This document shows positions 7,122 to 15,155 of a stretch of 64,000 bases of DNA, in pieces; the stretch's first letter is position 1; every line of letters begins with the position of its first letter. The stretch is from CAMLFJ01 sp035524955. Lineage in GTDB: Bacteria; Methylomirabilota; Methylomirabilia; Rokubacteriales; CSP1-6. The notes beneath the pieces were generated by a model that ran no database searches, was not told the origin of the DNA, and saw only the letters and a list, made by a program, of their open reading frames with translations. The DNA is taken from NCBI GenBank assembly GCA_035524955.1, contig DATLFG010000057.1:1-64000 (forward strand). Reading direction: 5' to 3'. The position numbers were made by a program, and so were the translations under genes.

Positions 7122-8111
7122 TTACAGGAGGTGGAGGCGGTCGGCGGGGCTGAGGACGCCGGCGGGGCCTCGGTTGAGGACGTGGGTGTAGATCATGGTG
7201 GTGGCCACGTCGCGGTGGCCGAGGAGCTCCTGGACGGTGCGGATGTCGGCGCCGTCTTCCAGCAGGTGGGTGGCGAAGGAGTGGCGGAAGGTGTGGCAGG
7301 TGGCGCGCTTGGGGATGCCCTTACTGCGTACGGCCTCCCGCACCGCGCGCTGCAGCACGGATTCGTGCAGGCGGTGGCGGCAGCGCTGGCCGGTCTCCCG
7401 GTGCAGGTCGGTGCGGGTGGCGGGGAAGATCCACTGCCAGATCCACTCGCGGCCGGCGCGGGGGTACTTGCGGGCGAGGGCCCAGGGCAGCTCCACCCAG
7501 CCCGCGCCCGCGCGGAGGTCGGCGTCGTGCTGGTCGCGGATCGTCTCCAGGTGCTTGGCGAGGTCGCGGCTGGCGGCGGCCGGCAGCATGGTCACGCGGT
7601 CCTTGTCGCCCTTGCCGGAGCGCACCGTGATGTGGTTGCGGGCGAAGTCCACGTCCTTCACCCGCAGGCGCAGGGCTTCGAGCAGCCGCAGGCCGGCGCC
7701 GTAGAGCAGCAGGGCGGCGAGGCGCGTCGGCCCGTCGAGCGCATCGAGGACGGCCTGCACCTCCGCGCGGGTGAGCACCACCGGGATCCGCTCCCGGTTC
7801 CTGGGGCGCACGATGTCGTCGAGCCAGGGCAGCGCCTGCCCGAGGACGTCGCGATAGAGAAACAGCAGCGCGCTCAGGGCCTGGTTCTGCGTGGAGGCGG
7901 CCACGTTGCGCTGGATGGCCAGCGCGCTCAGGAACCGCGTGATCTCGGCGGCCCCCATGTCGGCCGGGTGGCGCTTGTCGTGGAAGAGAGTGTAGCGCCG
8001 GATCCGGCCGACGTAGGCCTTCTCCGTGCGGAGGCTGCAGTGGCGGGTGCGCAGCGCCGCCCGCACGCGATCCAGCAGCCGCGGCGGGGGCGGTGCCTCG
8101 GAAGGCGCCAC
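7122..8111 (-). CDS. intI: Integron integrase (site-specific tyrosine recombinase)
   Basis: This 329-residue tyrosine recombinase catalyses attC x attI exchange. It has an N-terminal SAM-like domain (residues 10-95, with SLRTEKAYVGRIRRY and AASTQNQALSALLFLYR) and a catalytic domain with Arg142, Lys170, His273, Arg276, His299 and nucleophile Tyr308. The stretch 208-231 (LPWALARKYPRAGREWIWQW) is the alpha-I2 insertion that separates IntI from XerC/D and binds the extrahelical bases of folded attC. No residue is missing. The start is GTG at 8109-8111. The gene points toward the cassettes rather than away from them, an inverted layout known from a few lineages such as Treponema. The 212 bases between its stop and the DUF2254 gene are where attI should lie. 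Confidence 0.95.
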   Translation of the reverse strand: MAPSEAPPPPRLLDRVRAALRTRHCSLRTEKAYVGRIRRYTLFHDKRHPADMGAAEITRFLSALAIQRNVAASTQNQALSALLFLYRDVLGQALPWLDDIVRPRNRERIPVVLTRAEVQAVLDALDGPTRLAALLLYGAGLRLLEALRLRVKDVDFARNHITVRSGKGDKDRVTMLPAAASRDLAKHLETIRDQHDADLRAGAGWVELPWALARKYPRAGREWIWQWIFPATRTDLHRETGQRCRHRLHESVLQRAVREAVRSKGIPKRATCHTFRHSFATHLLEDGADIRTVQELLGHRDVATTMIYTHVLNRGPAGVLSPADRLHLL

Positions 8112-8188
8112 GGCGCCAGGCTACCGGGCGGGCGCCCGCGCGCAAGACGTGGACATGGCGATACACGGGCGGTAGCATCCTGAGCCGG

Positions 8189-9163
8189 ATGCCCTTCGCC
8201 TATTTCCAGCGGCTCACGCGGCGGCAGCAGGCGATCTATCTGGAGAGCGACGGCGTCGTCACGATGCCGCTGCCGCAGGCGGGCCGGCTGCAGCCCGTCG
8301 TGACCGCGCTGGCCCGGGCGCTCGAGAGCGGCGATCGCGCCGCCACGGAGGCGGCCGCGCAGCGGCTGGTCGCGGGCCTGGCGCGGGCCCTGGGGGCCCC
8401 GCCCGTGCGCGTGTCGGTGCTGGCGGCGCGGCCCCACGCGCGATGGGGCGAGCTGCACGGGCTCTACGAGGCACCCGGCCGCGGCGCGGAGCCGCCGCTG
8501 ATCACGCTCTGGATGCGCACCGCGCGGCAGCAGCGTGTGGTGGCCTTCCGCACCTTCCTCCGCACGCTGCTCCACGAGGTCGGGCACCACGTGGACTATA
8601 CTCTGCTGCGGCTGGGCGACTCCTTCCACACCCAGGGCTTCTACGCGCGGGAGTCGCACCTGTTCCATCAACTGATCACCGACGGGGGAATCCTCATGGC
8701 GAGTCTCGAGGAGCAGATGGCGCGCATGGAGCGCACGGCGGAGGATTTCGCGGCCGCCATCAAGGGCGTGTCCGACGCGGCGCTCAGCAAGCGCCCGGAC
8801 GACAAGAGCTGGTCGGCCAAGGAGACGCTCTGCCACGTGCGGGACACCGAGGAGTCCTTCATGCTGCGATTCCAGACCATCATGGAGATGGACGAGCCGC
8901 GGTTCCTCCCCGCCGATCCCGACCGCTGGGCGAGCGAGCGTCAGTACCAGCGCAACGACGCGGGAGAGGCGCTGCAGGCCTTCCGGGTGCGGCGCGACGA
9001 GACCTTGAAGTTCCTGCGGGGACTACGGTCCGAGCACTGGGAGCGCGGCGGGGTGCACGCCACCCGCGGCCGCATGACCGTCAAGGACTTCGTGGGCCTC
9101 ATGGCCTGGCACGACGACAACCACCTCGATCAGCTCCGGCGCGCGCTCGCGGGCAAGCCCTAG
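8189..9163 (+). CDS. HEXXH metalloprotease-like domain fused to DinB domain
   Basis: A single 324-residue frame covers two domains. Residues 1-169 contain a zincin signature HEVGH (residues 129-133) in TLLHEVGHHVDYTLL, resembling small putative metallopeptidases. Residues 170-324 are a complete DinB-family four-helix protein (SAKETLCHVRDTEESF, AWHDDNHLDQL) whose conserved histidines bind a metal. The internal ATG at 8696 has GGGGGAA upstream and matches a normal stand-alone DinB start, so translation could also initiate there, or the two genes were joined by loss of a stop. A TAGCAT hexamer lies 10 bases before the first ATG. Substrates are unknown. Confidence 0.75.
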   Translation: MPFAYFQRLTRRQQAIYLESDGVVTMPLPQAGRLQPVVTALARALESGDRAATEAAAQRLVAGLARALGAPPVRVSVLAARPHARWGELHGLYEAPGRGAEPPLITLWMRTARQQRVVAFRTFLRTLLHEVGHHVDYTLLRLGDSFHTQGFYARESHLFHQLITDGGILMASLEEQMARMERTAEDFAAAIKGVSDAALSKRPDDKSWSAKETLCHVRDTEESFMLRFQTIMEMDEPRFLPADPDRWASERQYQRNDAGEALQAFRVRRDETLKFLRGLRSEHWERGGVHATRGRMTVKDFVGLMAWHDDNHLDQLRRALAGKP

Positions 9164-9171
9164 CGCGGACG

Positions 9172-9444
9172 TCAGCGGGGCTCCGCGATGTGCCGGGCGG
9201 CCTCGGCCGAGGTGCGCACCGGGAAGACCTCCATGCGAATCAGGTCACTCCAGCTCCTGGCCCACACGTCCAGCAGCGCCCGGTCCTCGGTCCGCATGAG
9301 CTGAAAGCAGCGGAAGTAGTCGAGATCCACCCAGCTGTCCACGTACTCGAGCCCGGGCGGGAGCTGCCGGCCCCGCTCGCGCACGCGGCGGTAGATCTCG
9401 GCCGCCGCGCCCGCGTTGAAGTACTCGATGACCATGTAGAGCAT
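9172..9444 (-). CDS. DUF3303 family protein
   Basis: A 90-residue ferredoxin-like alpha/beta protein of the DUF3303 family. It begins MLYMVIEYFNAGAAAEIYRRV, contains the conserved PPGLEYVDSWVDLDYFRCFQLM and ends with the FPVRTSAEA segment. The family is usually annotated from structure as a dimeric alpha+beta barrel with unknown ligand. It follows the LLM oxidoreductase (stop at 9451) by 6 bases on the same strand and is likely cotranscribed with it. Confidence 0.85.
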   Translation of the reverse strand: MLYMVIEYFNAGAAAEIYRRVRERGRQLPPGLEYVDSWVDLDYFRCFQLMRTEDRALLDVWARSWSDLIRMEVFPVRTSAEAARHIAEPR

Positions 9445-9450
9445 GCGGGG

Positions 9451-10413
9451 TTACGCCGCCACCGCGGCCTCGATGGTCGGCTGGTAGTGGGGCGCGTCGG
9501 GGAAGCCGATCGGGCGCACCGCGGGCAGCGTCACCCCGGCGTCGCGATAGGCGCCGACGAAGGCCGACACCGCGCGGAAGTCGCCGATGCCGCCCAGCGC
9601 GGCCACGAGGCGGTCCGACACCGCGTCGGGGCCCGGCGCCCGGTCGAAGGCAGCCACGTCGGCGGTGAACCCGCTCTGCTCGAGCATCGCGCGGTAGAAC
9701 GGTAGCGCCAGGTAGCGCTGTAGCTCGGTGCGGAAGAGCGCGGTGGCCGCCGTCCGGTCCGCGGTGAGCGCGGCGGGCGCGGCCGCGACGATCTCGAAGC
9801 CGTCGAGCGGCTTGCCCGCGCGGGCGCGGCCGCGCCGGATGGCGGGCAGCGCGTGCTCGCGCACGTAGGCGGGCGCGGCCAGCCAGAGCACGACGCCGTC
9901 GGCGATCTCGCCGGCCAGCTCCAGCATGCGCGGGGCCAGCCCGGCCAGCAGGATCGGCGGCGCGGCCGGGATCCTCGGCAGCCCGCTCTGCCAGCTGACG
10001 CGGTAGCGCGGGCCCTCGTGTCGCACCTTGCCGGTCAAGGCCGCGCGCAGCACCGTGACGTACTCGCGGATGATCTCGAGCGGCTTGCCCATGTCGAGGC
10101 CGAGCGCGCCCTCCATCATCGGCCGGTGGCTCACCCCGATGCCCAGGCGCAGGCGGCCGCCGCTCGTGTCGGAGAGCGTGAGGGCTTCCTGGGCCAGCAG
10201 CACCGGATGCCGCGGGTAGATCGGGAGGACGCCCGACCCGAGGCCCGCGTGCGGGGCCACGTGCGCGTAGGCCGAGAGCGTCAGCAGCGCGTCGCGGCCG
10301 GCGCCGTGCGTGACCCAGAGGCTCTCGTAGCCCAGTGCGTCGGCGCGCCGGGCCAGCGCCAGCGCGGGCGCCAGATCCGCGCCGGGGCTCAGGAAGAGCG
10401 CGGTGCGCGCCAT
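9451..10413 (-). CDS. LLM-class (luciferase-like) flavin/F420 oxidoreductase
   Basis: A 320-residue TIM-barrel oxidoreductase of the bacterial luciferase/F420-dependent superfamily. Typical features are GYESLWVTHGAGRD near the N-terminus, the HPVLLAQEALTLSDTSGGRLRLGIGVS motif, and PILLAGLAPRMLELAGEIADGVVLW. The start ATG at 10411-10413 lies 5 bases beyond the HAD gene stop, so the two form an operon. A longer open frame to 10557 overlaps the HAD gene and is rejected. Cofactor (F420 or FMN) and substrate cannot be told from sequence. Confidence 0.88.
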   Translation of the reverse strand: MARTALFLSPGADLAPALALARRADALGYESLWVTHGAGRDALLTLSAYAHVAPHAGLGSGVLPIYPRHPVLLAQEALTLSDTSGGRLRLGIGVSHRPMMEGALGLDMGKPLEIIREYVTVLRAALTGKVRHEGPRYRVSWQSGLPRIPAAPPILLAGLAPRMLELAGEIADGVVLWLAAPAYVREHALPAIRRGRARAGKPLDGFEIVAAAPAALTADRTAATALFRTELQRYLALPFYRAMLEQSGFTADVAAFDRAPGPDAVSDRLVAALGGIGDFRAVSAFVGAYRDAGVTLPAVRPIGFPDAPHYQPTIEAAVAA

Positions 10414-10418
10414 GGCGC

Positions 10419-11048
10419 TCAGGCGCCCGCCGTCACGCCCAGCGCCGCGAGCTGGGCGCGCAGGTCGTCCCCCTGGTCGGCGCGGTGGAGCACCGCCTGC
10501 ATGCCGACCGCGCGCGCCGCCTCCACGTTCTGGTCCCAGTCGTCCACGAACACGCACGCTTGGGCCGGCAGGCCCAGGCGGTCGGCGGCCAGGTGGAAGA
10601 TCTCGGGCCGGGGCTTCGCCATCCCCACCTCGGCGGACACCACGATGTCGTCGAAGAGGTGCTCCAGCCCCAGCTCGCCCTTGAGGCGAGCCCGGAGCGA
10701 GAGATCCGCGTTGCTCAGGACCGAGCAGCGGTACGGGGGCCGCAGCGCCCGCACCAGCGCGATATTAGCCTCGATGGCCACCTGCGCCCGCCGCCACTCC
10801 TCGTGCAGGCGCGGCAGCGCGCGGCCCGCGCGCCGCTCGAGCTCCCGGTGGGCGCCCTCCGCCCATGCGGCCGGATCGCCCGCGCCGCACTCGATGTCGT
10901 TCCAGGCCGGGCAGCGGTAGAGCGTCTCGAACACCGAGGATTTCGGCAGGCCGTGGGCGCGATCCAACTCACGGGCCACGTCCCAGCGCATGTCCCACAG
11001 GACGCCGCCGAAGTCGAAGATGACGGCGTGGAGGCTAGTAGCGCCCAC
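10419..11048 (-). CDS. HAD-superfamily hydrolase (subclass IA)
   Basis: A 209-residue haloacid-dehalogenase-like phosphatase. Motif I is DFGGV (Asp12) with Gly replacing the usual acid at the third position, as in YihX-type and some other HAD-IA members. Motif II is SVLSNAD, motif III Lys is in VGMAKPRPEIF and motif IV is VFVDDWDQN. A helical cap domain lies between motifs I and II. A small phosphorylated metabolite is the likely substrate. The N-terminus overlaps the 3' end of the upstream lipoprotein gene by 14 bases. Confidence 0.87.
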   Translation of the reverse strand: MGATSLHAVIFDFGGVLWDMRWDVARELDRAHGLPKSSVFETLYRCPAWNDIECGAGDPAAWAEGAHRELERRAGRALPRLHEEWRRAQVAIEANIALVRALRPPYRCSVLSNADLSLRARLKGELGLEHLFDDIVVSAEVGMAKPRPEIFHLAADRLGLPAQACVFVDDWDQNVEAARAVGMQAVLHRADQGDDLRAQLAALGVTAGA

Positions 11049-11304
11049 GCGAGCTCGGGGCGGGCTTGATCTCGCTCGGCGGCTCGCGATCGCTGCTGAG
11101 CGGCACCCAGCCGCGCTGCTTCATGCACGGCTCGTCCAGCTCGCGGCCCTTGGTGCACTCGTCGCGATCGCGGTTGAACTCGGCCACCGTGTAGTTGGCG
11201 CCGGGCTTGTACCACTGGCGGTCGCGGTCGGAGCTGCAGCCGGCCGCGAGAAGCGACGCGGCGAGGACGAGCGTGAGGCCATACCGGCCGGTCATGCCGG
11301 TCAT
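11035..11304 (-). CDS. Small lipoprotein of unknown function
   Basis: An 89-residue protein with a short signal sequence and a lipobox (LLAAGC), so it is predicted to be lipid-anchored. The mature part is charged, with two further cysteines (ECTKG, PCMKQRGW). Two in-frame ATG codons (11302-11304 and 11293-11295) could start it. It overlaps the HAD gene downstream by 14 bases and is divergent from the MetE-like gene. Related short lipoproteins with a C..C pair and a W after CMK are common, but I know no function. Confidence 0.7.
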   Translation of the reverse strand: MTGMTGRYGLTLVLAASLLAAGCSSDRDRQWYKPGANYTVAEFNRDRDECTKGRELDEPCMKQRGWVPLSSDREPPSEIKPAPSSRGRY

Positions 11305-11323
11305 GGTACCATGCCGCCCACCG

Positions 11324-12340
11324 ATGCTGGAGACGACGATCGCCGGCAGTCTCCCGAAACCCGAGTGGCTGGCCCCGCCCGGCACGCTGTGGGCCCCCTG
11401 GCGGCTCGAGGGCCGCGTCCTCGAGGAGGGCAAGCGCGACGCGGTGCTGCTGGCGCTCCGCGAGCAGGAGCAGGCGGGCATCGACATCGTCACCGACGGC
11501 GAGCAGACCCGCCGCCACTTCGTGTGGGGCTTCGTGGAGTGCCTCGACGGCATCGACTTCTCGAAGATGGTCACGATCGGCATCCGGGCCGATCGCTACC
11601 AGGCCAGCGTGCCGACGGTGACCGGGCCGGTGCGGCGCCGCGGCCCCATCCATGGCGAAGACGTGCGCTGGGCGCGGGCCAATACCGGGCGCCGGCTCAA
11701 GCTGACGATCCCGGGGCCGATGACCATCGTGGACACCATCCACGACGCGCACTACGGCAGCCGCGAGCGGCTCGCGATGGACCTGGCCCGGCTCATCAAC
11801 GAGGAGGCGCGCGAGCTGGAGGCGCTCGGGCTCGACATGCTGCAGCTCGACGAGCCCGCCTTCAACGTCTACATGGACGAGGTGCGGGACTGGGGCGTGG
11901 CCGCCCTCGACCGCGCGGTCGAGGGCCTGCGCTGCCGCACCGCCGTGCACATCTGCTACGGCTACGGCATCAAGGCCAATACCGACTGGAAGCAGACGCT
12001 GGGGGGCGAGTGGCGCCAGTACGAGCAGACCTTCCCGGTGCTGGCGCGGAGCCGCATCGGCGGCGTGTCGCTCGAGTGCGCCGGCTCGCGCGTGCCCATC
12101 GCGCTCATCGGCCTGCTCGGCGACAAGGACGTGCTGGTGGGCGCGGTGGACGTGGCCACCGATCGCGTCGAGACGCCCGAGCAGGTCGCCGCGGTGATCC
12201 GCGCCGCGATGGCGCACGTGCCCGCCGAGCGCATCTTCCCCTGCACCAACTGCGGGATGGTGCCGCTCTCGCGCGCGGTGGCGCGGGGCAAGCTGCAGGC
12301 CCTCGCGACGGGCGCGGCCCTGGTGCGCCGGGAGCTCTAG
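11324..12340 (+). CDS. MetE-like cobalamin-independent methyltransferase
   Basis: A 338-residue TIM-barrel protein equivalent to the C-terminal half of cobalamin-independent methionine synthase. Zinc ligands are conserved: His209 and Cys211 (VHICYGYG), Glu251 (SLECAGS) and a Cys in PCTNCGM (307/310). The family, called methionine synthase II, includes enzymes that move methyl groups to thiols and the epoxyalkane:CoM transferases; the methyl donor for this one is unknown. The ATG at 11324 is chosen because an upstream extension would run through the promoter side. TACCAT (11307-11312) is a possible -10. Its stop overlaps the convergent MocR gene by 4 bases. Confidence 0.87.
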   Translation: MLETTIAGSLPKPEWLAPPGTLWAPWRLEGRVLEEGKRDAVLLALREQEQAGIDIVTDGEQTRRHFVWGFVECLDGIDFSKMVTIGIRADRYQASVPTVTGPVRRRGPIHGEDVRWARANTGRRLKLTIPGPMTIVDTIHDAHYGSRERLAMDLARLINEEARELEALGLDMLQLDEPAFNVYMDEVRDWGVAALDRAVEGLRCRTAVHICYGYGIKANTDWKQTLGGEWRQYEQTFPVLARSRIGGVSLECAGSRVPIALIGLLGDKDVLVGAVDVATDRVETPEQVAAVIRAAMAHVPAERIFPCTNCGMVPLSRAVARGKLQALATGAALVRREL

Positions 12341-13821
12341 CTCCGCGCCGCCTCGATGGCCGCGGCGAGCCGCTCCATGCCCCGCCGCGCGGCCTCCGGG
12401 CGCACCGCCGCGAAGCCCAGCACCAGCGCGTTGACCGGCGTGCCACGCCGCGCGTAGTAGGCGGACAGCGGCGCCGCCTCGACGCCCCGGGCCGCGGCCT
12501 CCCGGGAGACGCGCACCGCGGCGGCCCCCTCGAGATCGGCGATCGCGTGGAGCCCGGTGCGGGTCGGCCGCAGCCGGAGCGCGCCCCGGCAGTAGCGGGC
12601 CGCCGCGTCGGCGAGCGCCTCCAGGCGCTCGCGGTACGCCAGCCGCATGCGCCGCAGGTGGCGCGCGAAATGGCCCTCGCCGATGAAGTCGGCGAGCACC
12701 GCCTGGTCCAGCACCGGCGGGTGCTGGTCGGCGGCGGCGCGGGCCGCCACCAGGCCGTCCTGCAGGTCGGGCGGCACGATCAGGAACCCCAGGCGTAGCG
12801 CGGGGAAGAGCGTCTTGCTGAAGCTGCCGACGTAGATCACCCGGCCGTCCACGTCGAGTCCGTGCAGGCACGGCACCGGCCGGGCGTCGTAGCGGAACTC
12901 GCTGTCGTAGTCGTCCTCGACCACCCACGCGCCCGTGCGGCTCGCCCACCGCAGCAGGGCCAGCCGCCGCGGCAGGCTCATCGGCACGCCGAGCGGATAC
13001 TGATGCGACGGCGTCACGTAGGCCAGGCGTGCGGGGCCCGCGCCCCGGGCGCCCGTCTCGACCGCGAGGCCCTCGGCGTCCACCGGCACCGGGACAATGC
13101 GCGCCCCCGCGCCGAGCAACGCGCTGCGCGCCCCCGGGTAGCCCGGCTCCTCCATCCAGACGCGGTCTCCGGGATCGAGCAGCACCCGGCTGATCTGCTC
13201 GAGGCCCTGCTGGGCGCCGGCCACGATCAGCACCTGGTCGGCGCCGAAGCGGGTGCCGCGCGCGGCCGGCACGTGGCCGGCGATGGCCTCGCGCAGCGCG
13301 CGAAGGCCCGCCGGCTCGCCGTAGTCGAGCTGGGTCGGCGTGATCGAGCGCAGCCGCCGGCTCGCGAGTCGCCACCAGAGCGCCGCCGGGAACAGGTCCA
13401 CCCCGGGCGTTCCGATGCGGAAGGCGCGCGGCGGGCCCGGGAGGCGATGGGCCCCCTGCGGCGCCGCCACCAGGGCCGCCCCGCGGCGCGACAGGTTCGG
13501 GTGCTTCAGGCGGGCCGGCGGACGGGCCGTCCGTCCGCGCACGAGATCGTCCGGCAGCTCGTCGGCCACGAAGATGCCGGAGCCCCGGCGGCCGGTGAGG
13601 TAGCCCTCCGCCTGGAGCTGCTGCACCGGGAGCAGCGTGGTGGTCCGGGACACGTCGAGGTCGTCGGCCAGGGCGCGGGAGGAGGGCAGCCGCGCCCCGG
13701 GCCCCACGACGCCGTCCAGGATCGCCCGCTGGATGCTCGCGTAGATCTGCCGCTGCAGCCCGCCGCGACGGCGGGGGTCGAGGCGGATCAGGAGGCTCGT
13801 GGGGCGCTTCGAGGTGGCCAT
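12337..13821 (-). CDS. MocR-family PLP-dependent regulator
   Basis: A 494-residue fusion of a GntR winged helix-turn-helix (about residues 15-90; GARLPSSRALADDLDVSR, GYLTGRRGSGIFV) and a fold-type I aminotransferase-like domain with the PLP lysine Lys336 in GSFSKTLFP and the Asp in VEDDYDSEF. MocR proteins such as PdxR and GabR regulate vitamin B6 or amino-acid genes in response to PLP adducts. Here the gene is convergent with the MetE-like gene and divergent from the NIPSNAP cluster at 13939, which makes the latter a possible target. Length is normal. Confidence 0.9.
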   Translation of the reverse strand: MATSKRPTSLLIRLDPRRRGGLQRQIYASIQRAILDGVVGPGARLPSSRALADDLDVSRTTTLLPVQQLQAEGYLTGRRGSGIFVADELPDDLVRGRTARPPARLKHPNLSRRGAALVAAPQGAHRLPGPPRAFRIGTPGVDLFPAALWWRLASRRLRSITPTQLDYGEPAGLRALREAIAGHVPAARGTRFGADQVLIVAGAQQGLEQISRVLLDPGDRVWMEEPGYPGARSALLGAGARIVPVPVDAEGLAVETGARGAGPARLAYVTPSHQYPLGVPMSLPRRLALLRWASRTGAWVVEDDYDSEFRYDARPVPCLHGLDVDGRVIYVGSFSKTLFPALRLGFLIVPPDLQDGLVAARAAADQHPPVLDQAVLADFIGEGHFARHLRRMRLAYRERLEALADAAARYCRGALRLRPTRTGLHAIADLEGAAAVRVSREAAARGVEAAPLSAYYARRGTPVNALVLGFAAVRPEAARRGMERLAAAIEAARS

Positions 13822-13938
13822 ACGTCAAGGGTCTCCGCGACCCGGTCGATGATACCAGCGGCGGGGCCCGGAGTGGCCCTATGCCTTCCCGCGAAACTGG
13901 CTCTTCGCGGTCGCCGGGGCGCGATCGACACTCGCGCC

Positions 13939-14640
13939 GTGGAACGCTGCTGCGCGGTCGTCGAGCTCAGACAGTACACGCTGCATCCGGGGGCCCGCGA
14001 CACGCTGATCCGGCTCTTCGACGAGCACTTCGTCGAGGGCCAGGAGCGGTGCGGCATGCGCGTCATCGGGCAGTTCCGCGACCTCGACGACCCGGACCGC
14101 TTCGTCTGGCTGCGCGGCTTCGCGGACATGGAGTCGCGGACGCGGGCGCTCGAGGCCTTCTACGGCGGCCCGGTCTGGGAGGAGCACGGCCCGGCGGCCA
14201 ATGCCACCATGGTGGACCACACCGACGTGCTCCTGCTGAGGCCGGTCACCGGAACGGCCGGCTTCCGCTTCGATCCACGCCGGCGGCCCGAGCCGGAGGG
14301 GCGCGTCGTCGCGGGCGGCGTCGTGATCGCCACGGTCGACCACCTGAGCGGGCCGCCGGCGCCCGACGCCGGCGCGGCGCCGGGCGACGCGCACGAGGCG
14401 GCGGTCCTGGCCCGCCTCGTCACGGAGCCGGCGCGGAACGCGTTCGTCCGGCTCCCGGTCCGCGAGGACGCGAACGTCCTCGTGACCTTCCTCTCGTACG
14501 CCACCGCCGGCGCCTACCACCCGTCCCCGATCATCGGGCCCGGCGTCCACCATCGCGACCACCTGCGCCTCGAGCCCACCCGCCGCTCCTACCTCCGCCA
14601 CGCCCCTTCCCCTCTCACCGAAGGGGAGAGGGCAGGGTGA
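13939..14640 (+). CDS. NIPSNAP-family protein
   Basis: A 233-residue protein with two NIPSNAP (dimeric alpha-beta barrel) repeats. The first is clear: VVELRQYTLHPGARDTLIRLFDEHFVEGQE and WLRGFADMESR. The second, degenerate repeat follows residue 120. The GTG at 13939 is taken as start because the conserved VVELRQY begins a few codons later. The last 11 codons (PSPLTEGERAG) are read from an interspersed GC-rich palindrome, so the C-terminus has been changed by that repeat. First gene of a four-gene cluster of small proteins. Ligand unknown. Confidence 0.8.
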   Translation: MERCCAVVELRQYTLHPGARDTLIRLFDEHFVEGQERCGMRVIGQFRDLDDPDRFVWLRGFADMESRTRALEAFYGGPVWEEHGPAANATMVDHTDVLLLRPVTGTAGFRFDPRRRPEPEGRVVAGGVVIATVDHLSGPPAPDAGAAPGDAHEAAVLARLVTEPARNAFVRLPVREDANVLVTFLSYATAGAYHPSPIIGPGVHHRDHLRLEPTRRSYLRHAPSPLTEGERAG

Positions 14641-14651
14641 GGGGGCACCCC
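14601..14651. repeat. Interspersed GC-rich palindrome, copy 1
   Basis: CCCCTTCCCCTCTC followed by the inverted GGGGAGAGGG and the trailing AGGGTGAGGG. It overlaps the last codons of the NIPSNAP gene. Same family as the copies at 17119, 17431, 17511, 19221 and 35121. Confidence 0.75.
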
Positions 14652-15131
14652 ATGAGCACTCCCGACCGCGACGGCTCCCACGACTTCGACTTCCAGACCG
14701 GCCGCTGGCGCATCCGCAACGAGCGGCTGAAGAAGCGGCTGCAGGGGTGCACCGAGTGGGAGACGTTCGAGGCGACCCAGGAAGCCCGGCTGCTCCCGGG
14801 CGGGCTCGGCAACATCGACGACTTCGTCACCGACCACTGGCCCGGCTTCGTCGGGATGTCGCTGCGCCTCTACAACCGGCGCACCCGCCGGTGGAGCATC
14901 TACTGGGCGAGCAACCACATCGACGGGCTCGAGCCGCCGGTGGTAGGCTCGTTCGACAACGGCGTCGGCGTGTTCGAGGGCCGCCAGGAGCTCGAGGGCC
15001 GGCCGATCCTGGTCCGGTTCACGTGGTCCGACATCACGCGGAACGGCGCGCGCTGGGAGCAGGCGTTCTCCCCCGACGACGGCAAGACCTGGGAGAAGAA
15101 CTGGGTCATGACCATGACCGGCGTGGACTGA
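14652..15131 (+). CDS. Lipocalin-like/DUF1579-type hypothetical protein
   Basis: A 159-residue protein: DFDFQTGRWRIRNERLKKRL near the N-terminus, then alternating beta strands with GLGNIDDFVT, SLRLYNRRTRRWSIYWAS and a C-terminal RWEQAFSPDDGKTWEKNWVM. This pattern (DFxxGxW at the start, D-G-KTWE-NW at the end) is that of DUF1579-like beta-barrel proteins of unknown function. No signal peptide is present, so it is cytoplasmic. It starts 11 bases after the NIPSNAP stop and is probably cotranscribed. Confidence 0.65.
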   Translation: MSTPDRDGSHDFDFQTGRWRIRNERLKKRLQGCTEWETFEATQEARLLPGGLGNIDDFVTDHWPGFVGMSLRLYNRRTRRWSIYWASNHIDGLEPPVVGSFDNGVGVFEGRQELEGRPILVRFTWSDITRNGARWEQAFSPDDGKTWEKNWVMTMTGVD

Positions 15132-15155
15132 CGAGACCCTCGGGGGGAGGTGGTC

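Noticed and set aside
7095..7125. Possible solo IS end overlapping the intI stop
   Set aside because: CTGGACATTTCGGGGAGAT resembles the right end of the IS at 3852-5150 only partly; the match is too short to claim.
6993..8183. Long plus-strand frame over intI
   Set aside because: Shadow frame of the integrase, with Gly/Ala-rich low-complexity translation.
10715..13828. 1037-codon frame on the minus strand
   Set aside because: Arg/Pro/Ala/Gly-rich composition typical of an out-of-frame reading in high-GC DNA; MocR, MetE-like, lipoprotein and HAD genes cover it in other frames.
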